In this document: positions 27,978 through 36,007 of the stretch, piece after piece
Position numbering within the stretch: position 1 is the stretch's first letter
How the letters are laid out: the number at the start of each line of letters is the position of its first letter
Assembly: GCF_029968015.1 (NCBI RefSeq)
Contig: NZ_JASCIS010000046.1
Span: 1-64,000, forward strand
Reading direction: 5' to 3'
DNA from: Streptomyces luteolus
GTDB lineage: Bacteria > Actinomycetota > Actinomycetes > Streptomycetales > Streptomycetaceae
DNA: 64,000 nucleotides
Notes under the pieces: generated by a model
The model's input: only the letters and a program-made list of their open reading frames with translations
Told to the model about the DNA's origin: nothing
Databases searched by the model: none
Made by a program: the position numbers and the translations under genes

Positions 27978-29419
27978 GCCTCGACACCCCACCCGAGGTC
28001 ACCCCTCACGAGGTAACCCGTCACGAGGTCACCCCACCCGAGGTCACCCCTCACGAGGTAACCGACCCCACCGCCGCCTCGCCCGAGCTGCTCGACCAGC
28101 TGCTCGCGCGCCAGGAGCGGCGGGAGTCCGCCGCCCGCACCTACGCCCGTACGCTTCCGGTCGCGCCGGTCCGCGCCCTGGGCGCGCAGGTCGTGGGCGC
28201 CGACGGGCGTACGTACCTCGACTGCCTGTCCGGCGCGGGCACGCTCGCGCTCGGGCACAACCACCCCGAGGTGGTGGCGGCGATCCGGGCCGACCTGGAC
28301 TCCGGCGTTCCGCTGCACGCGCTCGACATGATCACGCCGCAGAAGGACGCCTTCTCCGAGGAGCTGCTCACGCGGCTGCCCGGCTCGCTGCGCGGCGAGG
28401 CCCGGCTGCACTTCTGCGGTCCGGCGGGCACCGACGCCGTGGAGGCCGCGATCAAGCTGGCGCAGGCGGCGACCGGCCGGCGCGGGGTCGTGGCGTTCAG
28501 CGGCGCTTACCACGGCATGACGGTCGGCGCCTCGGCCGTGTCCGGACCCGCGCGGATGCGGTCCACGGTGGGCGCGGACGCGCTGCCGGTGACGCGGATC
28601 CCGTTCCCGTACGCGTACCGCTGCCCGTTCGGCGTCGGCGCACCGCAGTCCGGGGAGCTGTCGGCGCGGCTCCTGGAGAACTTCCTGACCGACCCGAGCA
28701 GCGGGGCGGGCGAGCCCGCCGCGGTGATCCTGGAGGTGGTCCAAGGCGAGGGCGGCGTGATCGAGGGCCCCGACTCGTGGCTGCGGGAGGTCCGCCGGAT
28801 CACCGAGGAGCGCGGCATCGTCCTGATCGTCGACGAGGTGCAGACCGGAGTGGGCCGCACCGGGCACTTCTGGGCCTGCGAGCGGGCCGGGGTCACCCCG
28901 GACGTGCTCGTCGCGTCGAAGGCGGTCGGCGGCGGTCTGCCGCTCGCGGTCCTCGCCTACCGGCCGGAGCTCGACCAGTGGCTGCCCGGCGACCACACCG
29001 GCACGTTCCGGGGCAACACCCTCGCCATGACGGCCGGCCGCGTCACCCTGCGTACGGTCGCCGAGGAGCAGCTGCCCGAGCGGGCCGCGAAGCTCGGGGA
29101 ACGGCTCCGGCTCTCCTTGCGTCAACTGGCCGATGACAACGCGCGGTTGGGTGACGTACGAGGGCGTGGGCTGATGAACGGCGTGGAGCTGGTCGACCCG
29201 GACGCCGCGCCGGACCGGATCGGCTCCCGGCCCGCGGACCCGGTCTTCGCCCGGCGTCTGCGCGCGGCCTGCCTGCGGCAGGGCCTGATGCTTGAGCTGG
29301 GCGGCCGCTCGGACAGCGTGCTGAGGCTGCTTCCGCCGCTGGTCGTGACGGACACCGAGCTCGACTCGGTCCTGGAGCGCATCGCCGCGGCGCTGCGGGA
29401 CGCGGAGCGTGCCGCGTGA
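27974..29419 (+). CDS. Diaminobutyrate-2-oxoglutarate aminotransferase
   Basis: 481 residues, class III PLP aminotransferase. It probably converts aspartate semialdehyde plus glutamate to 2,4-diaminobutyrate, like RhbA of rhizobactin biosynthesis. Motifs: [66 protein letters not shown] and the PLP Lys in [15 protein letters not shown]. The leader (residues 6-31) is five copies of a pentapeptide ending EVT, encoded by a 32-bp direct repeat (27987-28018, 28032-28063). ATG overlaps the desB stop. EctB-like ectoine synthesis is excluded by the absence of ectA and ectC. Confidence 0.88.
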   Translation: MSLDTPPEVTPHEVTRHEVTPPEVTPHEVTDPTAASPELLDQLLARQERRESAARTYARTLPVAPVRALGAQVVGADGRTYLDCLSGAGTLALGHNHPEVVAAIRADLDSGVPLHALDMITPQKDAFSEELLTRLPGSLRGEARLHFCGPAGTDAVEAAIKLAQAATGRRGVVAFSGAYHGMTVGASAVSGPARMRSTVGADALPVTRIPFPYAYRCPFGVGAPQSGELSARLLENFLTDPSSGAGEPAAVILEVVQGEGGVIEGPDSWLREVRRITEERGIVLIVDEVQTGVGRTGHFWACERAGVTPDVLVASKAVGGGLPLAVLAYRPELDQWLPGDHTGTFRGNTLAMTAGRVTLRTVAEEQLPERAAKLGERLRLSLRQLADDNARLGDVRGRGLMNGVELVDPDAAPDRIGSRPADPVFARRLRAACLRQGLMLELGGRSDSVLRLLPPLVVTDTELDSVLERIAAALRDAERAA

Positions 29420-30990
29420 ACGAGCACACCATCGAAGCGCAGAGTCCCGTGAACCCCGCGAGCGTCGCCGGTTCCACCGAAGGACCGGCCGCGCTGCGGG
29501 AGTTGACCGAGGTCGTGCTGACCGCGCTCGCCGACGGCGCGGTCGAGCGCGGCGGACCGCTCCCGGCGGGCGGCCCGGACGCGGTCGCCGCGGACGTACG
29601 GGAGCACTGCTCGCCCGTGCTGCCGCTTGACGGCACCGGGGCCGAGGCCGCGCTGCGGGAGCTCGTGCAGGCGGTGACGCGGGGCGCCGCCGACCCGTCC
29701 GACCCGCACTGCGTGGCGCATCTGCACTGCCCGCCGCTCGCGGTGGCGGCGGCGGCCGACCTCGCGGCGTCGGCGCTCAACCCGTCGATGGACTCCTGGG
29801 ACCAGGCCCCGGCGGCGGGCGTGATCGAGGCCGAGGTGACCAAGTCCCTCGCGGAGCTGGTCTATCCGGGCGCCGACGAGACCCCGGACGCGCTGGTCAC
29901 CAGCGGGGGCACCGAGTCCAACCTGGTGGCGCTGCTGCTCGCCCGGGAGCGCGCGCGGGCCGCCGGGGAGCGCACCGTGCAGGTGGTGTGCGGGGCGAAC
30001 GCGCACCACTCCGTGCAGCGCGCCGCCTGGATGCTCGGCCTGCCGACCCCGGCGGTCGTGGACTGCCCGGCCGGGCGGATGGACCCGCGTTCCCTGGACC
30101 GGGTGCTCGGCGCGTACGCCGGGATGCCGGTGCTCGTGGTCGCCACCGCGGGCACCACGGACGAGGGCCTGATCGACCCGCTGCCCGAGCTGGCCGACGT
30201 CACGGCCGCGCACGGCGCCGAGCTGCACGTGGACGCCGCGTACGGCGGTCCGCTGCTGTTCAGCGACGCGCTCGCGCCCCGGCTCAGCGGGATCGAGCGG
30301 GCCGTGTCGGTCACGTTCGACCTGCACAAGCTGGGCTGGCAGCCGGTCGCGGCGGGCATCCTGGCGGTACGGGACGCGGCCCAGGTCGACCATCTCTCCT
30401 TCCAGGCCGACTACTTGAACGCGGACGACGACACCGAGGCGGGCCTGCCGGACTGGCTCGGCCGGTCCATCCGCACCTCGCGCCGCCCGGACGCCCTGAA
30501 GATCGCGGTGACGCTGCGCGCGCTCGGCCGCAGGGGCCTGGGCGAGCTGGTCGAGCACTGCGTGCGGACCGCGCAGGACTTCGCCGCCGCCGTCGCCGCC
30601 CACCCGGAGCTGCGGGTGCGGGCGGGCGAGCCGGGCATCAGCACGGTCCTGTTCCGCCCGCGCGCGGCCGACGCGCTGCCCGCAGCTGAGGGGGACGCCC
30701 TGGTCGCCGCGGTCCGCAGGCGGCTGCTCGACGACGGCCGCGGCGTGGTCGGACGGGCGGTCGCCGAGGACCCCGAAACCGACTGCGGAGAGCGGAAGTT
30801 GTGGCTCAAGGCCACGCTCCTGCACCCGCGCACCGGCGCCGCCGACCTCGCGGCCCTGCTCAAGCTGGTCGCCCACTGCGCGGCCGAGGAGAGCACCGGC
30901 CCGTCCCCGAACGCCCCCTACGTCCCCGCACCGGCATCCCCCACCGAAGACCTCCGTACGAGGACCCGCAGCCAAGGAGTCCCCCAGTGA
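29416..30990 (+). CDS. PLP decarboxylase, predicted L-2,4-diaminobutyrate decarboxylase
   Basis: 524 residues, second group II PLP decarboxylase of the locus. PLP Lys in [41 protein letters not shown] and [13 protein letters not shown] also visible. It is clearly diverged from the adjacent desA. Coupled by GTGA overlap to a diaminobutyrate aminotransferase, it is best read as the RhbB-type enzyme giving 1,3-diaminopropane. The C-terminal ~25 residues are Pro/Thr-rich. Substrate is inferred from gene order only. Confidence 0.87.
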   Translation: MNEHTIEAQSPVNPASVAGSTEGPAALRELTEVVLTALADGAVERGGPLPAGGPDAVAADVREHCSPVLPLDGTGAEAALRELVQAVTRGAADPSDPHCVAHLHCPPLAVAAAADLAASALNPSMDSWDQAPAAGVIEAEVTKSLAELVYPGADETPDALVTSGGTESNLVALLLARERARAAGERTVQVVCGANAHHSVQRAAWMLGLPTPAVVDCPAGRMDPRSLDRVLGAYAGMPVLVVATAGTTDEGLIDPLPELADVTAAHGAELHVDAAYGGPLLFSDALAPRLSGIERAVSVTFDLHKLGWQPVAAGILAVRDAAQVDHLSFQADYLNADDDTEAGLPDWLGRSIRTSRRPDALKIAVTLRALGRRGLGELVEHCVRTAQDFAAAVAAHPELRVRAGEPGISTVLFRPRAADALPAAEGDALVAAVRRRLLDDGRGVVGRAVAEDPETDCGERKLWLKATLLHPRTGAADLAALLKLVAHCAAEESTGPSPNAPYVPAPASPTEDLRTRTRSQGVPQ

Positions 30991-32399
30991 GCACCACCCC
31001 CAGCCCGGACATTTACGAAGAGACCTTCGACCTGCTCGGCGTGGGCATCGGCCCCTTCAACCTGTCGCTCGCCGCGCTCGCCGACGGCGTGCCGGGCCTG
31101 CGCACCGCCTTCCTCGAACAGCGCACGGCCTTCCACTGGCACCCGGGCCTGCTGATCGAGGGCGCCACGCTCCAAGTGCCGTTCCTCGCCGACCTGGTGA
31201 GCCTGGTGGAGCCGATCAGCCCGTGGTCGTTCCTGAACTACATCAAGACCAAGGAGCGGCTCTTCCCGTTCTACTTCGCGGAGAAGTTCCACATCCAGCG
31301 CGCCGAGTACGACGCGTACTGCCGCTGGGTCAGCGGGCAGTTGGCCTCGTGCCGGTTCGGGCACCAGGTGGACACCGTGCGCTGGGACGCGGGGCGCGGC
31401 GCGTTCGAGGTGGGCTTCACGCGGCTCGACGAGGACGGCGGCGCGGAGGGCGTGGGCCGGTACTTCGCCCGGCACCTGGCGCTCGGTGTGGGGACGGCGC
31501 CGCGCGTGCCGCAGGCCCTGCGCGCCCTTGCCGACGATCCGTCCGTACCGGTCTGGCACTCGGCCGAGTACCTGGCGCGGCGCCCGGAGTTGCTGGCCGC
31601 CGAGCACATCACGGTGGTCGGCTCGGGCCAGTCGGGCGCGGAGGTCTTCCTCGACCTCCTTCGCCACCGCCCGCAGGGCAACGAGGGGCTGACGTGGCTC
31701 GCTCGTACGGAGGCGTTCGCGCCCATGGAGTACAGCAAGCTGGGCCTGGAGCAGTTCACGCCCGACTACACGCGCTACTTCCACGGACTGACCGAGCCCG
31801 TACGGGACGAACTCCTGCCCCGCCAGTGGCAGTTGCACAAGGGCGTCAGCGGGGACACGCTCGGCGAGATCCACGACGAGCTGTATCTGCGCACCCTCGA
31901 CGGCGGCTGGCCGGACGCCGCGCTCACCCCCGGGGTGGCCGTGGAGTCGGCGGAGCGCAGCGGGGGCAGGCTCCGGCTCGGCCTCAGCCACGCCCAACAG
32001 CGGTCCGAGGCGCACCTGGTGACGGACGCCGTGGTGGCCGCGACGGGGTACGCGGAGCGGCCCGTGGACGGGCTGATCGAGCCGCTGCTCCCGCATCTGT
32101 CGCGGGACGGCTCGGGCCGCCCGGACATCGACGCGCGGCACCGGCTCGTGCTCGACGAGGAGGTGGGCGGTTCGGTGTTCGTGCAGAACGCGGAGCGGCA
32201 CACGCACGGCGTGGGTGCGCCCGATCTGGGGCTCGCCGCCTGGCGTTCCGCTGTGATCCTCAACTCCCTCACGGGCGATCCGGTTTACCCGCTGCCGGAG
32301 CGGACGGCGTTCACGACGTTCGGTCTGGCGCCCTCCGGTGCGCGTCCCGAGCGGCAAGCGGCGCAGGAGAACGGACATCAGGGCTTGCGCACCAGGTAA
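30987..32399 (+). CDS. Second diamine N-monooxygenase (RhbE-like)
   Basis: 470 residues, FAD/NADPH N-hydroxylase paralogous to DesB: LLGVGIGPFNLSLAALADGV, FLEQRTAFHWHPGLLIEGAT, VVGSGQSGAEVFLDLL, AATGYAERPVDGL. The GTG (VSTTPSPDIYEE) overlaps the decarboxylase stop and follows AAGGAG. It probably hydroxylates 1,3-diaminopropane. Its TAA stop lies inside the iron box at 32392-32410, so the transcript may be topped up by an internal promoter just downstream. Confidence 0.9.
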   Translation: MSTTPSPDIYEETFDLLGVGIGPFNLSLAALADGVPGLRTAFLEQRTAFHWHPGLLIEGATLQVPFLADLVSLVEPISPWSFLNYIKTKERLFPFYFAEKFHIQRAEYDAYCRWVSGQLASCRFGHQVDTVRWDAGRGAFEVGFTRLDEDGGAEGVGRYFARHLALGVGTAPRVPQALRALADDPSVPVWHSAEYLARRPELLAAEHITVVGSGQSGAEVFLDLLRHRPQGNEGLTWLARTEAFAPMEYSKLGLEQFTPDYTRYFHGLTEPVRDELLPRQWQLHKGVSGDTLGEIHDELYLRTLDGGWPDAALTPGVAVESAERSGGRLRLGLSHAQQRSEAHLVTDAVVAATGYAERPVDGLIEPLLPHLSRDGSGRPDIDARHRLVLDEEVGGSVFVQNAERHTHGVGAPDLGLAAWRSAVILNSLTGDPVYPLPERTAFTTFGLAPSGARPERQAAQENGHQGLRTR

Positions 32400-32410
32400 G
32401 CCTTACCTAA
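32392..32410. promoter_or_regulatory. Internal iron box overlapping a stop codon
   Basis: CCAGGTAAGCCTTACCTAA has perfect arms AGGTAAG-C-CTTACCT (32394-32408) and 14 of 19 consensus positions. It covers the TAA stop (32397-32399) of the monooxygenase, 75 bp before the IucA-type gene. It implies a second iron-controlled promoter for the synthetase-export-uptake half of the locus. Confidence 0.8.
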
Positions 32411-32484
32411 GTTATTCATCGGGCCGTCCGATCCGCACCGTACGCGCGGCCGTCGGAACGGTCGCAAACAGAAAGAGAACTTCC

Positions 32485-34215
32485 ATGAGCAGCTCGCCAG
32501 CGGCCACCCCGGTCACCGCCGCCGACGCCGCCGCCACCGAGAGCCTCCTGCGCTGCTGGATCCGCGAGACCGCGGTCCCCCGCCCCGCGGGCGACCTCCT
32601 GACGGTCCCGCTGCCCGCGAGCGGCGTCACCGTCGAGGCCCCCGTCCTGTACTGGTCCCCCGTCGGCTGGCACCGCTTCGGCCCCGCCCGCGTCCAGGGC
32701 ACCGGCACCCCGCTCGCCGCGCCGGCGCTCGCCGCGCTCATCGCGGTCGAGACAGCCGCCGCCGACCCGGCTCAGGTGGCCGACCTGACGGCGCGGGTCG
32801 CCGACTCCACGCGCCGTACCGCCGAGTTCGTCCGGCAGCGCGCCGAGGCACCCGAGGACCCCGAGGGCACGACCGCGTTCATCGCCGCCGAGCAGGCCCT
32901 GATCACCGGTCACCCGCTGCACCCGACGCCGAAGTCCCGCGAGGGTCTCACGGACGCCGAACTCCTCGCGTACTCACCGGAGTTGCGCGGCTCGTTCGCG
33001 CTGCACTGGTTCGCCGCCGACCCGTCGGTGATCAGCGCCGACTCGACGCTCGCGGGCCGCACCGCGCAGGGCCTGATGACCGAGCTGGCCGAGGATTCGG
33101 TACGCGCCCCCGAAGGCACCGTCCTCGTACCGGCCCACCCGTGGCAGGCCAAGGACATCGTGACCCGCCCCGGCGTGCGCGCCCTGCTCGACGCCGGGCT
33201 CCTGCACGACCTGGGCCAGGCGGGCCCGGAGTGGTCGCCGACCTCCTCGGTGCGCACCGTGTACCGCGCCGACGCCCCCGTGATGCTGAAGTTCTCCCTC
33301 GGCCTGCGCATCACCAACTCCCGCCGCGAGAACATGCGCGTGGAGCTGGAGCGCGGCGCCGCCATCGACCGGCTGCTCGCGGCCGGACTCGGGGACGCGC
33401 TGCGCGCCGAGCACCCCGGCTTCGACATCGTGCGGGACCCGGCGTGGATCGCCGTGGACGCCGCCGACGGCTCCCCGACGGGCCTGGACGTCGTGGTCCG
33501 CGACAACCCGTTCCCCGCCGACCCCGAGGCCGTACAGGCGGTGTGCGCGGCTGGACTCGTGGCACCCCGTCCGGACCTCGGCCCGGACGCGCCCTCGCAG
33601 CTCGCGACCGTGGTGCGCGGCCTCGCGGAGCGCACCGGCCGCAGCGTCACCGACGTCGCGGACGACTGGTTCGCCCGCTACCTCGACACCGTCGTCACCC
33701 CGGTCCTGTGGCTGTACGCCACATACGGCCTGGGCCTGGAGGCGCACCAGCAGAACACCCTGGTCGTCCTGGACGAGGAGGGCTGGCCCGTAGGCGGCCG
33801 CTACCGCGACAACCAGGGCTACTACTTCTCCCCCACCCGCTCGACGGCCCTCTACGGCTGGGTCGACGCCATCGGCCGGGACCTCGGCACGTACGTGGAC
33901 GACGAGGTCATCGACGAGCGGCTCGCCTACTACGTCGGCATCAACAACATGCTCGGCATGGTCGGCGCCCTCGGCTCGCAGGGCCTCGCGGACGAGGACG
34001 CGCTGCTCCGCCGCGCCGCCGACGCCCTCGGCAAGCTGGCCGCCGAGCACGGCGACCGGCTGCGCCTCGCCACCACGCTGCGCACCGCCGAGACCCTGCG
34101 CTGCAAGGCCAACCTGCTCACCCGGGTGCAGGGCATGGACGAGCTGACCGGCCCGCTCGAAGCCCAGTCGGTGTACGTGGACCTCGCCAACCCCCTTGCA
34201 GGAGCGGCCCGATGA
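32485..34215 (+). CDS. NIS siderophore synthetase, IucA/RhbC type
   Basis: 576 residues of the IucA/IucC family, which adenylates a carboxylate (usually citrate) and condenses it with a hydroxamate amine. Family features: TGHPLHPTPKSREGL, VLVPAHPWQAKDIV, LKFSLGLRITNSRRENMRVE, LEAHQQNTLVVLDEEGWPVG. The LRITNSRRENMR block and FALHWFAADPSV resemble IucA/RhbC, the enzymes that attach the first arm to citrate. The ATG follows a purine run. ATGA overlap with the acetyltransferase. Confidence 0.9.
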   Translation: MSSSPAATPVTAADAAATESLLRCWIRETAVPRPAGDLLTVPLPASGVTVEAPVLYWSPVGWHRFGPARVQGTGTPLAAPALAALIAVETAAADPAQVADLTARVADSTRRTAEFVRQRAEAPEDPEGTTAFIAAEQALITGHPLHPTPKSREGLTDAELLAYSPELRGSFALHWFAADPSVISADSTLAGRTAQGLMTELAEDSVRAPEGTVLVPAHPWQAKDIVTRPGVRALLDAGLLHDLGQAGPEWSPTSSVRTVYRADAPVMLKFSLGLRITNSRRENMRVELERGAAIDRLLAAGLGDALRAEHPGFDIVRDPAWIAVDAADGSPTGLDVVVRDNPFPADPEAVQAVCAAGLVAPRPDLGPDAPSQLATVVRGLAERTGRSVTDVADDWFARYLDTVVTPVLWLYATYGLGLEAHQQNTLVVLDEEGWPVGGRYRDNQGYYFSPTRSTALYGWVDAIGRDLGTYVDDEVIDERLAYYVGINNMLGMVGALGSQGLADEDALLRRAADALGKLAAEHGDRLRLATTLRTAETLRCKANLLTRVQGMDELTGPLEAQSVYVDLANPLAGAAR

Positions 34216-34766
34216 CGACGGCGTCCACGATGACCGCGATGAAGGCCGACCTCGACGAGGGCGTGTTCACGCTGCGCGCCGTCGACCCGGTCGGCGACCT
34301 GGCCGACGTGCACGGCTGGATGAACGACCCGGAGGTCGCCCGCTTCTGGGAGATGCCGCTGCCCGAGCAGCAGATCGAGGCCTACCTGCGCGAACAGCGC
34401 GCCAGCGCCCACTCGACCCCGTACCTGGGCTGTATCGACGGTACGCCGATGAGCTACTGGGAGCTGTACCGCGCCGACCTCGACCCGCTCGCCGCGCACT
34501 ACGCGGCCAAGCCCCGCGACGCGGGCGTCCACCTCCTCCTCGGCCCCTCGGACTTCCGCGGCCGCGGCCTCGGGGCACGGCTCCTGCGCGCGGTCTCGGA
34601 CTGGCAGCTGGCGGTCCAGCCGTACGCGGAACGCGTCGTCGCCGAGCCCGACGTACGCAACGTCCGCTCGGTGCGAGCCTTCGAGCGTGCCGGGTTCCGC
34701 AAGGTCCGCGAGCTGGACCTGCCGGACAAGCGTGCCGCGTTCATGGTCCGCGAGCGCAGCGCGTGA
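34212..34766 (+). CDS. Siderophore N-acyltransferase (GNAT, AlcB/IucB/DesC-like)
   Basis: 184 residues. HGWMNDPEVARFWEMPLPEQ and GTPMSYWELYRADLDPLAAHY are diagnostic of acyltransferases that acylate N-hydroxy-diamines; GPSDFRGRGLGARLLRAV is the CoA-binding loop. In this setting it most likely acetylates N-hydroxycadaverine and/or N-hydroxy-diaminopropane, as RhbD does. DesC is the close alternative and would use acetyl-, succinyl- or other acyl-CoA. It is the only such enzyme in the locus, so it may have to serve both diamines. Confidence 0.9.
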   Translation: MTTASTMTAMKADLDEGVFTLRAVDPVGDLADVHGWMNDPEVARFWEMPLPEQQIEAYLREQRASAHSTPYLGCIDGTPMSYWELYRADLDPLAAHYAAKPRDAGVHLLLGPSDFRGRGLGARLLRAVSDWQLAVQPYAERVVAEPDVRNVRSVRAFERAGFRKVRELDLPDKRAAFMVRERSA

Positions 34767-36007
34767 ACCGGGGGGTACTGCTGTGCGCGGCCGGCCTGCA
34801 CATGGCCACGCAGTCGGCGCTCGCGCCGTTCTATCCGAAGCTGTTCCGGGAGGCCTTCGGCGTGCGTGAATTCGGCGCGACCGGCGGCTTCCTGATGGTG
34901 TGCCAGCTGGCGGCGATCGTCTCCCTGCCCCTGTGGGGCCGGGCGACCCGCCGCTACCCGCTGGCCCGTCTGGTGACGGCCGGCCAGAGCGCGGCAGTGC
35001 TCCTCGCGGCCTCCCTGGCCCTGGCCCCGAACTTCCCGACGTTCACGGTCCTCTCGGTCCTGCTGATCGCGGCGAAGTCGGTGGTGCTTCTGGCCTACCC
35101 CTCCATCGCCCGCAGCCACGCGAAGGGCCTGTTCCCAGGGGTACTCCAGTACGTGGCGGTCCTGCACGGCGCGTCCATCGCGGCGACGCTCCTGGGCACG
35201 GTGGTGGTCACGGTCCCGAACCCGAGACTGGCGCTCCCGCTCCTTGCAGTGGCGGAGCTGGCGCTCCTGCTCCTTCTGTCTGCTGTGGGCAGGCGTTCCG
35301 CAGGGCGGAACGGGTGGGCACAGCCCCCAGCGCCGGGTACGCAATCGGACAAGCTCAAGTTGGCCTACCTGGCAGCCTTCGTACTCGCCTACGCAGTAGC
35401 GGTCTACGCCGTACGCCCGTACTTCACCGAGTACGCCACGGACGGCGGCACGAGCACACAGACCGCCGCACTCCTCTTCGTACTCCCGCACGCAGCGGTA
35501 CTCGCCGTGCTGCCCGCAGCCAAGCTCCTACGGGCAAAGCTGGGCAGCGCCCTGCTCCCCACCGCCCTGGCCCTCGGCGCAGCCAGCCTCGCCTGGCAGG
35601 CGGCGACCACGGACCCGGTGAGCCTGGGCGCCGCACGTGTCGTGTTCGGTGTGGCCCTGGGCCTCAGTCAGGTCGCCCTGGACCACAGAACCCTCAGCAC
35701 CGCCGGCGGCAGCCAGTCGTACAGCCTCATCGCCACAGCCCAGACCGCAGGCCTCCTCCTGGCCCCCCTCGTCGCCACCCTCACCGCGAAAGCGGACCTC
35801 ACCGGCCCTCTTCTCGCAGGCGCAGCCCTCCTCACACTCCTCGCCCTGCTCACCCCGACCGAAAGGCACCACCCGCATGAGCACGCACCCCGTCCCCGAA
35901 CTCCACGACGTGTCGCCGGAGTCCTGGCGCGAGGCGAATCGTCGGCTGCTCGCCAAGACCCTGTCGGAGTTCGCGTTCGAGGAACTGATCAAGCCCGAAG
36001 CGCTTGA
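34763..36007 (+). CDS. MFS transporter, probable siderophore exporter
   Basis: About 414 residues with roughly 11-12 membrane helices. It starts at GTG 34763 (VNRGVLLCAAGLHMATQSAL) in a 4-nt overlap with the acyltransferase. A major-facilitator protein inside a siderophore operon usually exports the product. The last helix ends near residue 370 (LLTLLALLTP). The open frame then runs on as a basic, Arg/His-rich tail and overlaps the following synthetase by 131 bp. Every other junction in the operon overlaps by 17 bp or less or leaves a short gap, so a frameshift or indel near 35750-35870 is possible; in another frame a stop falls at 35880. Confidence 0.82.
   Translation: MNRGVLLCAAGLHMATQSALAPFYPKLFREAFGVREFGATGGFLMVCQLAAIVSLPLWGRATRRYPLARLVTAGQSAAVLLAASLALAPNFPTFTVLSVLLIAAKSVVLLAYPSIARSHAKGLFPGVLQYVAVLHGASIAATLLGTVVVTVPNPRLALPLLAVAELALLLLLSAVGRRSAGRNGWAQPPAPGTQSDKLKLAYLAAFVLAYAVAVYAVRPYFTEYATDGGTSTQTAALLFVLPHAAVLAVLPAAKLLRAKLGSALLPTALALGAASLAWQAATTDPVSLGAARVVFGVALGLSQVALDHRTLSTAGGSQSYSLIATAQTAGLLLAPLVATLTAKADLTGPLLAGAALLTLLALLTPTERHHPHEHAPRPRTPRRVAGVLARGESSAARQDPVGVRVRGTDQARSA

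Noticed and set aside
27974-29419. EctB of ectoine biosynthesis
   Set aside because: No ectA, ectC or ectD nearby; the next gene is a decarboxylase and the setting is siderophore synthesis.
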